A DNA stretch of 64,000 bases from Candidatus Obscuribacterales bacterium (GCA_019637435.1 JAHBVO010000003.1:806001-870000), one strand, 5' to 3'; positions 51,690 through 60,453 are shown, counted from the stretch's first letter. The notes: generated by a model from the sequence alone, not told the origin. Translations and numbers: made by a program.

Positions 51690-52467
51690 ATTCGAGTCCG
51701 CGTGCCTGATAGGAAAGAAAGACTTTCTCGAGAAACGCCTCGCCGTCATCGGTTTTTCCGTCGGTCCCGGGTGTCTCGGAGAGTTTGTCGCGGAAATAGG
51801 TTTCAAGCCGTTTAGCTACAACCGGTCTGTGTGCGGGTGAGAGAGTGGTGCGCCTTTTGAGGAAGCGAGCAAGAAGGTCGTACTCATCCGGTGTGACGCG
51901 ACCGATGTCAAGCAGGCTGTCAGCTTGAGCATTTGTCAGCATTTTGATTTCGGAGGTGGCGAGATCGGTGGTTCGCTCTCTAATGACCAGAGTGCCCGCC
52001 GCCAGATCGCCCAATCGGCGCTCGTTCTTGTCAATTAACATAACCAGAAGACCAATCAAGAGGAGCCCAGTGTCGAGGACGCGAACGAAATTGCGAATGC
52101 AGACCGCCGCCCAGCCGACTGGTTGACCGTTTGTCTCGATCACGCGAATGCGGGCTATCCGCTTTCCTGGGGTCTGGCCTGCCCAGATGCCCTCGAAAAA
52201 GATGTTGTACCCGAAGGTGATTATGAAAGCCACGAATATCGCAATCATGGCTGTTACCATCAATAATGCGTTGTGCGGCAGGGCGAGAACTTTTGTTTGA
52301 TCTAGAATGAAACCGATGAGAATGAAGGTGAGACCAATGCAGGTAATTACGGTTCCGCTTATCATTGAGTCGATCATCGTGGCAAGCACGCGATTGCCAA
52401 TCCCGGCAAGCTCGAGGTGTAGGTCAACATTTTCCGGGGTAGAGATCGAGTAGTCTGGACTTTGCAT
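51688..52467 (-). CDS. RDD family membrane protein
   Basis: A 259-residue protein of the RDD family, whose helices carry conserved Arg-Asp-Asp residues. The motif appears as AGIGNRVLATMIDSMISG, in place of the usual RxxAxxIDxxI, followed by two long helices (about 38-58 and 70-95), a GQTPGKRIARIRVIETNGQPVGWAAVCIRNFVRVLDTGLLLIGLLVMLID segment and NERRLGDLAAGTLVIRER. The last 75 residues are soluble (TLSPAHRPVVAKRLETYFRDKL). The family has been linked to ion/sodium-proton exchange and to membrane protein assembly, but function is mostly unknown. The start is 8 bp from a divergent SpoIIM-like gene; these two families often pair in bacterial genomes. Confidence 0.92.
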   Translation of the reverse strand: MQSPDYSISTPENVDLHLELAGIGNRVLATMIDSMISGTVITCIGLTFILIGFILDQTKVLALPHNALLMVTAMIAIFVAFIITFGYNIFFEGIWAGQTPGKRIARIRVIETNGQPVGWAAVCIRNFVRVLDTGLLLIGLLVMLIDKNERRLGDLAAGTLVIRERTTDLATSEIKMLTNAQADSLLDIGRVTPDEYDLLARFLKRRTTLSPAHRPVVAKRLETYFRDKLSETPGTDGKTDDGEAFLEKVFLSYQARGLE

Positions 52468-52475
52468 TTGATTCT

Positions 52476-53483
52476 ATGAACGTTGAGCGCTGGCTGAAAA
52501 CAAGAAGAACGACCTGGGAAAAGCTCGAAGAGCTGCTAAAGCTGACTGACAAACAGGGAGTGGCTGGGCTCGATCGGCAGCAACTGCAGGAACTTGGCAG
52601 GCTGTATAGGACGACATCTGCGGATCTGTCTCGGGCGCGAGCCCTGAAGCTTAGCCATGAAGTGCAAACGTACCTCAATAACCTGGTGGTTCGAGCTCAC
52701 AACCAAGTGTATCAGACCGACCGAAATCGCTGGTTGGACCTCTTCCGTTTTCTCTGGGTCGAATTTCCGCGACTGATAAGAGAAAACATTTTGTACCTGG
52801 CTTTATCTACGACCTTATTCCTGTTGCCGGCGGTCGGTAGTTTTTTCGCGGTAACACATGACGTGAAGTTCGCACAGTTGGAAATTGCCAAAGGTCATCC
52901 TCTGGTTTCGGAAGATCTTTGGAATACCATTCAACATAGGAAGATGTGGACTGACGCTGTGCAGGACTCGAGTCCTACTGCGTTCAGCCTGATTGCGACC
53001 AACAATATAAGAATCGCAATTATGGCTTTTGTGTTTGGTATTACCTTTGGTGTCGGGACCGTGTACGTGCTCATTTTTAACGGCATCTCGATCGGGACGG
53101 TTTTCGGTCTCTGTCACGCTCACGGGATGGCGCATCGCTTGAGCCAATTCGTTGCCCCACACGGGGTGCTCGAGTTAATGGCGATTTTTATCAGCGGTGC
53201 GGCCGGGCTTGTGATCGGAAAATCACTTCTGTTTCCCGGGCAGTATAAACGGATTGTCGCCTTTCGGAGAGCGTGTAAAACTGCGCTGGGCTTGTTTTCC
53301 GGTACGGTTCCTATTCTATTTGTGGCTGGCTGCATTGAAGGTTTCGTCTCTCCGCGCACCGATATACAGCCGGATACTAAGTATCTTGTAAGTGTGTGCA
53401 CCGGTATATTTCTCATGCTCTATCTGTTTATACCTCGAGGTGCGCAAGGCGATATGACTGAAGACTCCACCGGCGGTGCCTGA
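52476..53483 (+). CDS. SpoIIM-like (DUF95) membrane protein
   Basis: A 335-residue protein of the stage II sporulation protein M/DUF95 family. The N-terminal 95 residues are soluble and helical (RTTWEKLEELLKLTDKQGVAGLDRQQLQELGRLYRTTSADLSRAR), then come about five membrane helices with the family motifs FGITFGVGTVYVLIFNGISIGTVFGLCHAHG, FVAPHGVLELMAIFISGAAGLVIGKSLLFPG and the GxIEGFVSP-like end (CIEGFVSPRT). The family is not limited to sporulating bacteria, and no spore gene is seen here. It is divergent from the RDD gene with only 8 bp between starts, so their promoters must overlap the other gene. Confidence 0.92.
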   Translation: MNVERWLKTRRTTWEKLEELLKLTDKQGVAGLDRQQLQELGRLYRTTSADLSRARALKLSHEVQTYLNNLVVRAHNQVYQTDRNRWLDLFRFLWVEFPRLIRENILYLALSTTLFLLPAVGSFFAVTHDVKFAQLEIAKGHPLVSEDLWNTIQHRKMWTDAVQDSSPTAFSLIATNNIRIAIMAFVFGITFGVGTVYVLIFNGISIGTVFGLCHAHGMAHRLSQFVAPHGVLELMAIFISGAAGLVIGKSLLFPGQYKRIVAFRRACKTALGLFSGTVPILFVAGCIEGFVSPRTDIQPDTKYLVSVCTGIFLMLYLFIPRGAQGDMTEDSTGGA

Positions 53484-53521
53484 GATGAAATTACTCCTCG
53501 CCGCTACCCAACTGGGGCGGC

Positions 53522-55159
53522 ATGGGGTTACAATATGATTTGAAGAGTGGTATATCCACTCGCTATCTATTGCGGGCGACACTACGGATGATGACGATGC
53601 CGTCAGGCACAACGGGCACCAATCGCGCTAAGCGCGGCAGCAACAATCCTATCGAGATACCGTCTATGGTGGCTGCGCGTCAGAAGGCGTCGGGCGCTGC
53701 GGTGAACCTGCAAGGAACCATATCCGGTGGCAGCACCGCTGAGGTCCTCGAAGCCTTTAATAATGCTCTCGCTCAAAGTGACTCAGCAACTTACAGTGAG
53801 TTGCAAGCGCACAGTAAGTCAGAAGCGTTATCAGATCTTTTTCCTGCCGAGCATACCGTGCAAAGTTGGGAAGTCGAAACTCAGAATGATCTGAAGACAA
53901 TCGGTGGCACGTTCGTAGCGAATCAGGAACGTAGTGGGAAGCATAAAGTTTCTAAACAAGTCGAGTCGAAACAGATCGAGTCGAAAGCTACCGCACCGCC
54001 CGTGAAGGCATTGAAATTTTCCAATCCGCTTTCGCTGATCGGTTTGTTCAGTTCAAAGAAAGCTAAGAAGAAAAAGAAACGGTGGAGACCGACGCCTCCC
54101 GGGCAGAAGCTAATCAAAGGTATTGTCGTAGCATGCCTTCTGTTGTTAGCGCAGGCTCTGTATCATCTTGGTGTCCCGGTAGATTTGTCGCAGGGGCGGG
54201 CTCACCAGATCAAGTTGCAGCCGCCCTTTCAGCTGACTACCGAGCTTTCCCAACTGCAGAAGGAGCTCACGGGTCTTCATGCCGGCACGTCGATCGACGC
54301 AGGTGTATTCGCGATTAACCTCGACAACGGGCAGTATGTCGACAGTCACGGCAGAGATAAGTTTTCGTCCGCAAGTATGATCAAGCTCCCCATTCTCGTG
54401 AGCTTGCTTATGGCGGTTGAGCGCGGCGAATGCACCATGGACGACGAATTGGAAATTCGGCAGGACTTGATCACGTCCGGAAGCGGAATCCTTCAGTGGA
54501 AGCCGGTTGGAACCAAACTCAGTGTTAAGCGCGCAGCGCAGTTGATGATCATAGTGTCCGACAACACTGCTACCAATATGCTGATCGACAAGCTTGGTGG
54601 TTTCGATCGTGTGAATAAAGACTTCCACCGCTGGGGGCTTAAACAGACCAAAGTCAATAATTGGCTCGTCGATGTGGAAGGTACGAACACCACATGCCCC
54701 TACGACCTTGTTTATCTTTTGGGTCGCGTCGACCACGGCGAACTAGTGAATCCCGAGCACCGAGCCTTCATGTACGACATCATGGGGCATTGTAAGAACC
54801 GATCGCTCCTCGTTCCGGGCCTCGGTCCAGGCGCTAAGATTATTCATAAAACTGGAACTATTGGTATCATGGTCGGTGACGCGGGGATTGTAACCACCAG
54901 TGGTGGCACACGCTACGCTGTGTCAATTCAGTGTCAGCGCAAACGTAACGATACACACGCCAACAATTTCATCAGAGAAGCTTCTCGCCGTATTTATAAC
55001 GAGTATTCGACCCATCCGGCCTCGCCCAAGCTCAAAGAACTTCAGGCTGAAGAAGCCATTGCAGCCGCGACTGACGACAGCGAACCAGCGGTCGAGCCGG
55101 CTCATGAACAGCCTCGTGAAACGCGCCGTCATTCGCGCAAGAGAAAGAGACGGAAGTAA
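53522..55159 (+). CDS. class A beta-lactamase-like serine hydrolase
   Basis: A protein of up to 545 residues with one membrane helix (about 200-220, IKGIVVACLLLLAQALYHLGV) after a cytosolic Ser/Lys-rich N-terminal part, and a C-terminal beta-lactamase-fold domain (about 250-510). It has the SxxK motif (FSSASMIKLPILVSLL), SDN (MIIVSDNTATNMLIDKLGG) and KTG (IIHKTGTIG). The segment that should carry the deacylating Glu of true beta-lactamases (ExxLN) is not recognisable, so it is more likely a peptidoglycan-modifying or regulatory enzyme. The tail is basic and repetitive (RRHSRKRKRRK). The start is uncertain; the ATGs at 53588 and 53597 are candidates besides 53522. No strong ribosome site is visible. 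Confidence 0.8.
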   Translation: MGLQYDLKSGISTRYLLRATLRMMTMPSGTTGTNRAKRGSNNPIEIPSMVAARQKASGAAVNLQGTISGGSTAEVLEAFNNALAQSDSATYSELQAHSKSEALSDLFPAEHTVQSWEVETQNDLKTIGGTFVANQERSGKHKVSKQVESKQIESKATAPPVKALKFSNPLSLIGLFSSKKAKKKKKRWRPTPPGQKLIKGIVVACLLLLAQALYHLGVPVDLSQGRAHQIKLQPPFQLTTELSQLQKELTGLHAGTSIDAGVFAINLDNGQYVDSHGRDKFSSASMIKLPILVSLLMAVERGECTMDDELEIRQDLITSGSGILQWKPVGTKLSVKRAAQLMIIVSDNTATNMLIDKLGGFDRVNKDFHRWGLKQTKVNNWLVDVEGTNTTCPYDLVYLLGRVDHGELVNPEHRAFMYDIMGHCKNRSLLVPGLGPGAKIIHKTGTIGIMVGDAGIVTTSGGTRYAVSIQCQRKRNDTHANNFIREASRRIYNEYSTHPASPKLKELQAEEAIAAATDDSEPAVEPAHEQPRETRRHSRKRKRRK

Positions 55160-55248
55160 AGAGCTTTACACAACGTTTTTAAGCCCTCCAAGCGTTTGGC
55201 CGAGGAGTAGAATATATTGCTCTGACCTAATGTCGATTCTGGGAGCAT

Positions 55249-57444
55249 ATGGAAAACGTTCTTGCGAAAACCAAGCAAGCTGTATCACGGTATAAATCTC
55301 GCTCGCAGAGCGATAATCTGAACGCGACCAAGTCTGTTTGGGCGGCGGTGCGATTTTTGCGAAAACAGCTGCCGGAGCTGGAAAAGCAAGACCGTGGTGT
55401 GACCACGCGAATTGCTCGCGAGCTGAGCGAGTTGCTCTCAAAGTTGCCAATGTTCAAGTACCTTCGCGAAGACAAAGAGGCTTCCGAAAATCTCCACAGC
55501 AAGCCGCAAGCAGAAGAGTTGATTCTCAAGCTCGAAAACGAGCTCAAGGTCCTTGTCAAAGACCTTGAGAACAGCAAGATTGACGAAATTCGCGGATGGG
55601 TTGAGAACCACCCGGTTCTTGGAACACTGACGAAGACTTTGACTCGCAAGATGCCGGATTCTACCTATGTGTTTCTTTTCCGTCAGACGAAGGGGGGCTC
55701 TTTAGAGCTGGTCACCAGTCGGTCTCCCGATGGGCGTGTCTTTACTCGCTTCCGTCCTCGTGAATTTTTCGATGTAAAGAAACTCTACCGGCTTTACAAT
55801 CACAGACCGCCAGTCGGAGCGGCCGTAGTGGTCGACAACAAGCTCCAGGATGTCATCGGAACCGTTCCGCAACCTGCTGAGGGTGAGGATCAGCTTCATG
55901 TGATTTCGGCTCTCTCCAAGGATGCGGCGAGCCAGCCTGCAAAGGCGTTCATATCTTCTAATCCTGTGTTGCAGAAATTGCATTCGCTGGTCAAGGAACG
56001 CAAGGTCGACAAGAACGCATACATATTGCTCTTCGTCGAGGCTGCTGAGGAGACTGATTTCGATGCCGACCTGGATGATGAGGCAAGCGAAGAGTCTACA
56101 GAAACAGAAGCGGTTGGTCACGGCGACGGCGAGACCACTGAAGAAACAGATACCGCTCCGGATGCTGAAAGTGCTGAATCACAAGAAGGCTCTGAGTCGC
56201 ACGAGGGGCGCTCGGAATCCGCAGCTGATGAATCGGTGTCAGCCGCGAATTCGGATGAAGCGTCTGCAGGTGAGAGTCAATCGGATGCTGTTTCCGATGC
56301 GGATCAAACTGCTGGCGTCGAAAGTGCCACCTCGGAAACGATAACCTCAGAAACCGAAACCTCAGAAACCGAAACCTCAGAAACTGAAACTTCGGAAACG
56401 GCAGCGTTAGAAACGGCAACGTCAGAAACTGCTATCGAAGAAATTACTTCCGCTTCTGATTCTGAAACTCCAGGAGAGGACGCTGCCGAGCAACCTGAAT
56501 CGGACGACACCGCGGGTGATGCCTCCGAAATTTCTCAGGATGCCAGCGCAGAAGAGTCTTCTGCGGAGAGTAGTGCTGATGCGGTTTCATCTGAAGGCGA
56601 GCCGGAAATTCCGGTTCACGAGGGACCGATTGAAATACTTACTCGCGCCGGAAGTGATGGTGGCGTACTTACTCGCTATTACGGAAATGAATTTTCCGAC
56701 GTTCGCAAAGTGTTCGAGACGTTTGGTTCGCTGCGCACCATCACTGGTGCCGCGGTCGTCAGAGGTCGCGAACTGATGGATGTGATCGGAACCGTTCCTC
56801 ATCCTGGCGAAGGGCAGAGCCAGATTGATGTTCTGCTGTCGGAATCGAATCATGCGGCGGACAAGCCTACTCGCGACTTCATGGCTGAGAACGAGATATT
56901 AAACAGCTTGCACGAGTTGGCCACCGGCAATTTCTCAGATGCGAACGCAAAAGTCCTTCTATTTGTGGAAGAGGAAGGTCGGCTATCAGCGCTCGTTCCA
57001 CCTGCACCCCCGCAACGCGAAGAGCGCGGTAGGGGCGACAGAAAAGGCGGCCGCCCCGGTGGCAGAGGCAGGGACGATCGAGGACGCGGAACGCGCGACT
57101 CTCGTGGTCGAAGCGGTAACGCCAGCTTGCTAACAGACTTCCGTTATCCACGAGACATTCGTAACAGTTTCCGCAGTTTGCCGCGCGTCGTCGGCGCCTC
57201 TGTCATTGGCGAATTCAAATCCGGAGGTGCCGCCGGCGCGCCGCGGCGCGATAGCGGACACGGTGGTGACAACCGCGGCTCTCGCGATGATAAGCGAGGT
57301 AAAGACAGAGGTCGTCCTGAACAGAGACCACCTTCAAAATCCGTTGTCTTGGCGGCTTTTGGAAGAACTCCGCTCAAGCAAAATATTTTGATTACTGAAG
57401 AGACAACGCGTCGACTCGGTTTAGATTCTTCGTTGATCTATTAA
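55249..57444 (+). CDS. three-repeat protein with acidic linker and RGG-like tail, unknown function
   Basis: A 731-residue soluble protein that I do not recognise. Residues 1-135 are charged helices. Two copies of a domain of about 120 residues follow: A (about 140-262, TRFRPREFFDVKKLYRLYN, GAAVVVDNKLQDVIGTVPQPAEGEDQLHV) and B (about 452-579, TRYYGNEFSDVRKVFETFG, GAAVVRGRELMDVIGTVPHPGEGQSQIDV). A shorter third copy (C, about 624-665, TDFRYPRDIRNSFRSLP, GASVIGEF) lies near the end. Between A and B is an acidic Glu/Ser/Thr linker of about 185 residues with a five-residue ETETS repeat. Arg/Gly-rich segments (RGDRKGGRPGGRGRDDRGRG) resemble RGG RNA-binding tails. GGGAG precedes the ATG at 55249. 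Confidence 0.72.
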   Translation: MENVLAKTKQAVSRYKSRSQSDNLNATKSVWAAVRFLRKQLPELEKQDRGVTTRIARELSELLSKLPMFKYLREDKEASENLHSKPQAEELILKLENELKVLVKDLENSKIDEIRGWVENHPVLGTLTKTLTRKMPDSTYVFLFRQTKGGSLELVTSRSPDGRVFTRFRPREFFDVKKLYRLYNHRPPVGAAVVVDNKLQDVIGTVPQPAEGEDQLHVISALSKDAASQPAKAFISSNPVLQKLHSLVKERKVDKNAYILLFVEAAEETDFDADLDDEASEESTETEAVGHGDGETTEETDTAPDAESAESQEGSESHEGRSESAADESVSAANSDEASAGESQSDAVSDADQTAGVESATSETITSETETSETETSETETSETAALETATSETAIEEITSASDSETPGEDAAEQPESDDTAGDASEISQDASAEESSAESSADAVSSEGEPEIPVHEGPIEILTRAGSDGGVLTRYYGNEFSDVRKVFETFGSLRTITGAAVVRGRELMDVIGTVPHPGEGQSQIDVLLSESNHAADKPTRDFMAENEILNSLHELATGNFSDANAKVLLFVEEEGRLSALVPPAPPQREERGRGDRKGGRPGGRGRDDRGRGTRDSRGRSGNASLLTDFRYPRDIRNSFRSLPRVVGASVIGEFKSGGAAGAPRRDSGHGGDNRGSRDDKRGKDRGRPEQRPPSKSVVLAAFGRTPLKQNILITEETTRRLGLDSSLIY
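56333..56430 (+). repeat. 15-bp coding repeat (ETETS/ETxxS units)
   Basis: Within the acidic linker, codons for five-residue units such as SETET recur about six times (GAAACCGAAACCTCA and degenerate forms at 56345-56420). This is a low-complexity coding microsatellite likely to vary in length between strains. The end is approximate. Confidence 0.7.
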
Positions 57445-57508
57445 CAACTCGCAACAGATGCCTGGTTCGATCGCATAGCGTCGGCTTTGGTTTCTTTTGA
57501 TTTGCTTC

Positions 57509-57542
57509 AAAAAGAAAACCGAGAGAACGAATTCTCTCGGTT
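57509..57542 (-). terminator. terminator of the coiled-coil/coaD operon
   Basis: On the minus strand an 11-bp perfect stem (57517-57527 with 57532-57542) and a 4-base loop are followed by a T-rich tail (complement of 57509-57518). It lies 25 bp after the coiled-coil gene's stop. The plus-strand side, after the three-repeat gene, has no T run of its own. Confidence 0.82.
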
Positions 57543-57566
57543 CCACAAAACGTCGATGAAGACTTC

Positions 57567-58280
57567 TTAGTCGATTCCGCCTTTGAGGAGCGGGCTCGAC
57601 AGATGCGGATGCTGTCCGGTTGTAACCGAAGATTGCGTCGGCGCCGGAGTTGGCATTTGCAGCTGGGAAGGCGTGGCAGCGGGTGCTGATGTCGAAGGTA
57701 CGCGGCGGACTTGTCCAAGGAGGCGTTGTCCGTTTCTTACGATACCTTGCGATTCTTGCACGTGCTGTGCGATTTGTTGGAGGTCGGTGTCGACTCTCGT
57801 TAATACGGATTCAGCGTAGTGATCAGCGCCATCACGAATTCTAGTTGCATCTTCTTCAGCTTCGATGCGAATACGCTCAGCCTCTGCGAGAGCTTCACGG
57901 CGCATCTGTTCAATTTCCGTTACAACCTGCTTACGGATGCGTTCGACTTCAGCTTGTACAGCCTTCAAAAGTTCCGACTCTTGAAGCATCATCTCTGCCT
58001 GACGGCGAGCTTGTTGGACGACATGCTCGGAACGGCGATGCGCTTCGGTCGTTATCTGGTCTCTTTGCTGAAGTACTTCTGCAGCTTCCCGCAATTCTTC
58101 GGGAAGGCGGGCTCTTGCTTTATCAAGCACGTCGAGGAAATCGTCGGCATTGATAAATTTAAACTTATACACGCCTGCCGCGTCTTCAATAAGGTGCTCA
58201 AGCAAGTCCATGTGTTTATAGATGGTTGTTTGCTTGTAGTTATTGGTGACAGTCGCATTAGGTGCGGTCAGTGTACTCAT
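57567..58280 (-). CDS. coiled-coil protein (DivIVA-like/ATP-synthase-b-like), unknown function
   Basis: A 237-residue cytosolic protein. The first 55 residues form a small helical head (YKHMDLLEHLIEDAAGVYKFKFINADDFLDVLDKARARLP); residues about 60-175 are a long charged coiled coil (RQAEMMLQESELLKAVQAEVERIRKQVVTEIEQMRREALAEAERIRIEAEEDATRIRDGADHY), and the last 60 residues are Pro/Ser/Thr-rich. Such helices are found in DivIVA/GpsB and ATP-synthase b proteins, but no diagnostic motif is present. It is cotranscribed with coaD and overlaps its stop by 4 bp (ATGA), and has a terminator after it. The head-coil-tail shape suggests a cell-division or scaffold role, inferred only. Confidence 0.75.
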   Translation of the reverse strand: MSTLTAPNATVTNNYKQTTIYKHMDLLEHLIEDAAGVYKFKFINADDFLDVLDKARARLPEELREAAEVLQQRDQITTEAHRRSEHVVQQARRQAEMMLQESELLKAVQAEVERIRKQVVTEIEQMRREALAEAERIRIEAEEDATRIRDGADHYAESVLTRVDTDLQQIAQHVQESQGIVRNGQRLLGQVRRVPSTSAPAATPSQLQMPTPAPTQSSVTTGQHPHLSSPLLKGGID

Positions 58281-58768
58281 ACTGTGGTGCCTCTAATGAA
58301 GTGCTTCTTCAGGTAGTCGTCTACCGGGGTCGGTACAAAGTGGGATACATCTCCGCCGAGGCGGACTACTTCCTTAACAGTGGATGAACTTATAAAAGAA
58401 TACTCGGCTTTGGTCATCAGAAATAGGGTTTCTAATTCAGGATAAAGCTGCTTATTCGTTTGTGCCATCCCTAGCTCGGCTTCGAAATCTGAGATAGCTC
58501 TAAGCCCTCTGATCAAACAAGTAACGTCGTTGAGTCTCGCGTAGTCGACAGTCAATCCTTGGAAAGAACCGACTCTCACTCCTGGAATGTCCGCTACGGC
58601 GGCTTCTATGAGCTGCGTTCTGACTTCCATTGGAAGCAGCGCGGATTTCCCCGGATTGGCGACGACAGCCATAATGACCTCGTCGAAGAGCTTACTCGCT
58701 CTCTTGACAATATCCAGATGGCCGAGCGTCATAGGATCAAATGATCCTGGATAAACGGCCCTCGCCAA
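58277..58768 (-). CDS. coaD: phosphopantetheine adenylyltransferase CoaD
   Basis: Catalyses the fourth step of coenzyme A synthesis, adenylating 4'-phosphopantetheine. The 163-residue protein has the nucleotidyltransferase signature (AVYPGSFDPMTLGHLDIVKRASKLFDEVIMAVVANPGK), the LIRGLRAISDFEAELGMAQTNKQLYPELETLFLMTKAEYSFISSSTVKEV block, and GGDVSHFVP at the end, all diagnostic. It starts at a TTG, supported by a perfect AGGAGGTG ribosome site about 5 bases upstream on the minus strand (58772-58780). It overlaps the coiled-coil gene downstream by 4 bp. Loss would be lethal, so the downstream coiled-coil gene is expressed constitutively with it. Confidence 0.97.
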   Translation of the reverse strand: MARAVYPGSFDPMTLGHLDIVKRASKLFDEVIMAVVANPGKSALLPMEVRTQLIEAAVADIPGVRVGSFQGLTVDYARLNDVTCLIRGLRAISDFEAELGMAQTNKQLYPELETLFLMTKAEYSFISSSTVKEVVRLGGDVSHFVPTPVDDYLKKHFIRGTTV

Positions 58769-58949
58769 AGTCCACCTCCTCTCTCAACGCCACGTGGGTG
58801 TGGTCTCAGACCTTGTCAATGGACGTATGATATCACGACCTTTGCTTGGAAACCCGTCGAAAAAGTGGATAATGCGTTAATCTTGGTGTTTGTCATGGGG
58901 AAAGCCGCAATACGCGGTTTATATATGGATATGCACCGTATATAAAGGA

Positions 58950-59243
58950 ATGAAAACTGACGATATTTTGTTTCACAAGCATTGCACCGCATGTGGTGGC
59001 GCGACTGCTTATTGCTGCGAAAAGCTGTCCCGCATTCGTTTCGTTTCCTCCGGCTTCAGTTTTTCGATTTTGGCCATTTTGCTATCTAGTATCTGGTGCC
59101 ATATGTGGTGGCTAACTTCTACGTCTGCTCGGGCTGGAATAATCGATCTAACTTCCTTATCAACTAAAAACTCACCCGGGATAATTAAAGCCAGTTATTC
59201 GAAAGAAGCATTTGTTGCCAGACTGCCAGTAACCAAGTCATAA
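58950..59243 (+). CDS. doubtful small open frame with a membrane helix
   Basis: A possible protein of about 97 residues with a Cys-rich start (KHCTACGGATAYCC) and one hydrophobic segment (FSFSILAILLSSIWCHMWWL). The putative AAAGGA is too close to ATG 58950 to be a convincing ribosome site, and the last 59 bases overlap the end of the convergent membrane-protein gene. It occupies the 416-bp gap after coaD, in which I see nothing else. It may well be noncoding. Confidence 0.25.
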   Translation: MKTDDILFHKHCTACGGATAYCCEKLSRIRFVSSGFSFSILAILLSSIWCHMWWLTSTSARAGIIDLTSLSTKNSPGIIKASYSKEAFVARLPVTKS

Positions 59244-59772
59244 GTGTAAAGTTTAAGACAACCAACGTAGCGAACCTGCGTTCGCCTTCCCAGGCCTTAG
59301 CGCTCAAAATGTAGAGATACAGTAAGCCATAAGGCGCGGCAAATAACACCACTAGCGATTCGAACACCTCTGCCTGCCATTGACACGTCGATAGGTCCGG
59401 GCTTAGCGGTCGGGGCGGAAGACAATATGCGTCCCACATGGACGTAGTGAGTAAGAGCAATACTGGATAGAATAACAGCAGGTGTCGAGCTGCAAGTCTT
59501 CTTGGCAAAGACAAGCATGCTGCCACTGCTAGAAAAATTTCTGCGGCCAGCTGCACCATTCCATACATGAAACAATTGCCGGTCGCCCACGCTATATTTG
59601 CTTGAAGAAATTTGACGCAGTGGGCAAGCCAAGTTCCCAGGTTCGTCTCGAAATGCCAATTGCTGGGCACGTGGGAAGTGATTTGACCATATCCGTAGCC
59701 GATGTAAATTAGCGCTGCGACGAGCAGCAGCCAGAGATGCAAATTTCCTTTTGTCGTGTCCACTTGCCTCAC
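59185..59772 (-). CDS. membrane protein, paralogue of its neighbour, unknown function
   Basis: A 195-residue protein with about five membrane helices and no known family. It shares with the next gene the N-terminal KGNLHLWLLLVAALIYIGYGYG, the middle LSLPRRLAARHLLLFYPVLLLLTTSMWDAYCLP, CQWQAEVFESLVVLFAAPYGLLYLYIL and the final SNNWL. The Trp, Asp and Cys in SMWDAYC and the Trp of WQAE may be functional. A GTG at 59772 opens the frame; a GTG at 59763 aligns better with the other gene's start. The two genes are 96 bp apart on the same strand and are probably cotranscribed. Confidence 0.7.
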   Translation of the reverse strand: MRQVDTTKGNLHLWLLLVAALIYIGYGYGQITSHVPSNWHFETNLGTWLAHCVKFLQANIAWATGNCFMYGMVQLAAEIFLAVAACLSLPRRLAARHLLLFYPVLLLLTTSMWDAYCLPPRPLSPDLSTCQWQAEVFESLVVLFAAPYGLLYLYILSAKAWEGERRFATLVVLNFTLMTWLLAVWQQMLLSNNWL

Positions 59773-59868
59773 ATCTACACGTCGCGGGTCAATAACATTG
59801 AATCATTATTTGCGTTTTGACCGCCATCACCCGGCGGTGTGAGTGAATCGCTGCACCTCAGTCTCGTC

Positions 59869-60453
59869 TCAAAGCCAGCTGTTTGAAACGAACATAATCT
59901 GCCAAAGAAAAAACAAGAAACCATTTATCAAAAACCAGAGAAATATGTACGTAGCAAAACCACGCTCTTCTTTCCATGTTTTGGACTTCATTATCAGAGC
60001 GTATGCCAGTATGTAAGGTGCCGCAGAAATCAAGAAAATATCTCGGAGGATATCAGCCTGCCAGTGGTATCGTGTCCAAGGCGGCGTTGCGGAAAAAGGA
60101 AAGCAGTATGCGTCCCACATTGAAACAGCAAGCAGGGTCGTCATTGGATAGAGCAGCCAAAGATGCCGAGCTTGGAGTTTTCTTGGAAAACTTTTTGCCG
60201 AAGCAATCAACAGCGTAATTGTTATTGCCGGTTGAAAAATTGATCCCGTTGCCGGGTTGAAAAAAGCAAGGCAGACGTTCGCCTGCACGTATTGAGCTGT
60301 GCTACATAGCCAGTCTCGGAACCTAAATGGCGTATGATAATCACGCGGAATGTGGGAAATGGCGCAGCCATATCCGTAGCCGATATAAACTAGTGCTGCA
60401 ACGAGCAGCAGCCAGAGACGAAAACTCCCGGTTCTCGTTTCCATTTCTCTCAC
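59869..60453 (-). CDS. membrane protein, tandem paralogue, unknown function
   Basis: A 194-residue protein with about five membrane helices, roughly 40 percent identical by eye to the next gene on the strand. Shared features: GSFRLWLLLVAALVYIGYGYG, SFPRKLQARHLWLLYPMTTLLAVSMWDAYCFP, HWQADILRDIFLISAAPYILAYALIM and the ending SNSWL. Both lack signal cleavage sites and any transporter motif. ATG 60444 (METRTG) is an alternative start to the GTG at 60453. They are products of a tandem duplication that has since diverged. Confidence 0.72.
   Translation of the reverse strand: MREMETRTGSFRLWLLLVAALVYIGYGYGCAISHIPRDYHTPFRFRDWLCSTAQYVQANVCLAFFNPATGSIFQPAITITLLIASAKSFPRKLQARHLWLLYPMTTLLAVSMWDAYCFPFSATPPWTRYHWQADILRDIFLISAAPYILAYALIMKSKTWKEERGFATYIFLWFLINGFLFFLWQIMFVSNSWL

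Noticed and set aside
54146..54736. 196-codon open frame opposite the beta-lactamase-like gene
   Set aside because: Shadow of the serine hydrolase domain whose three motifs are intact on the plus strand.
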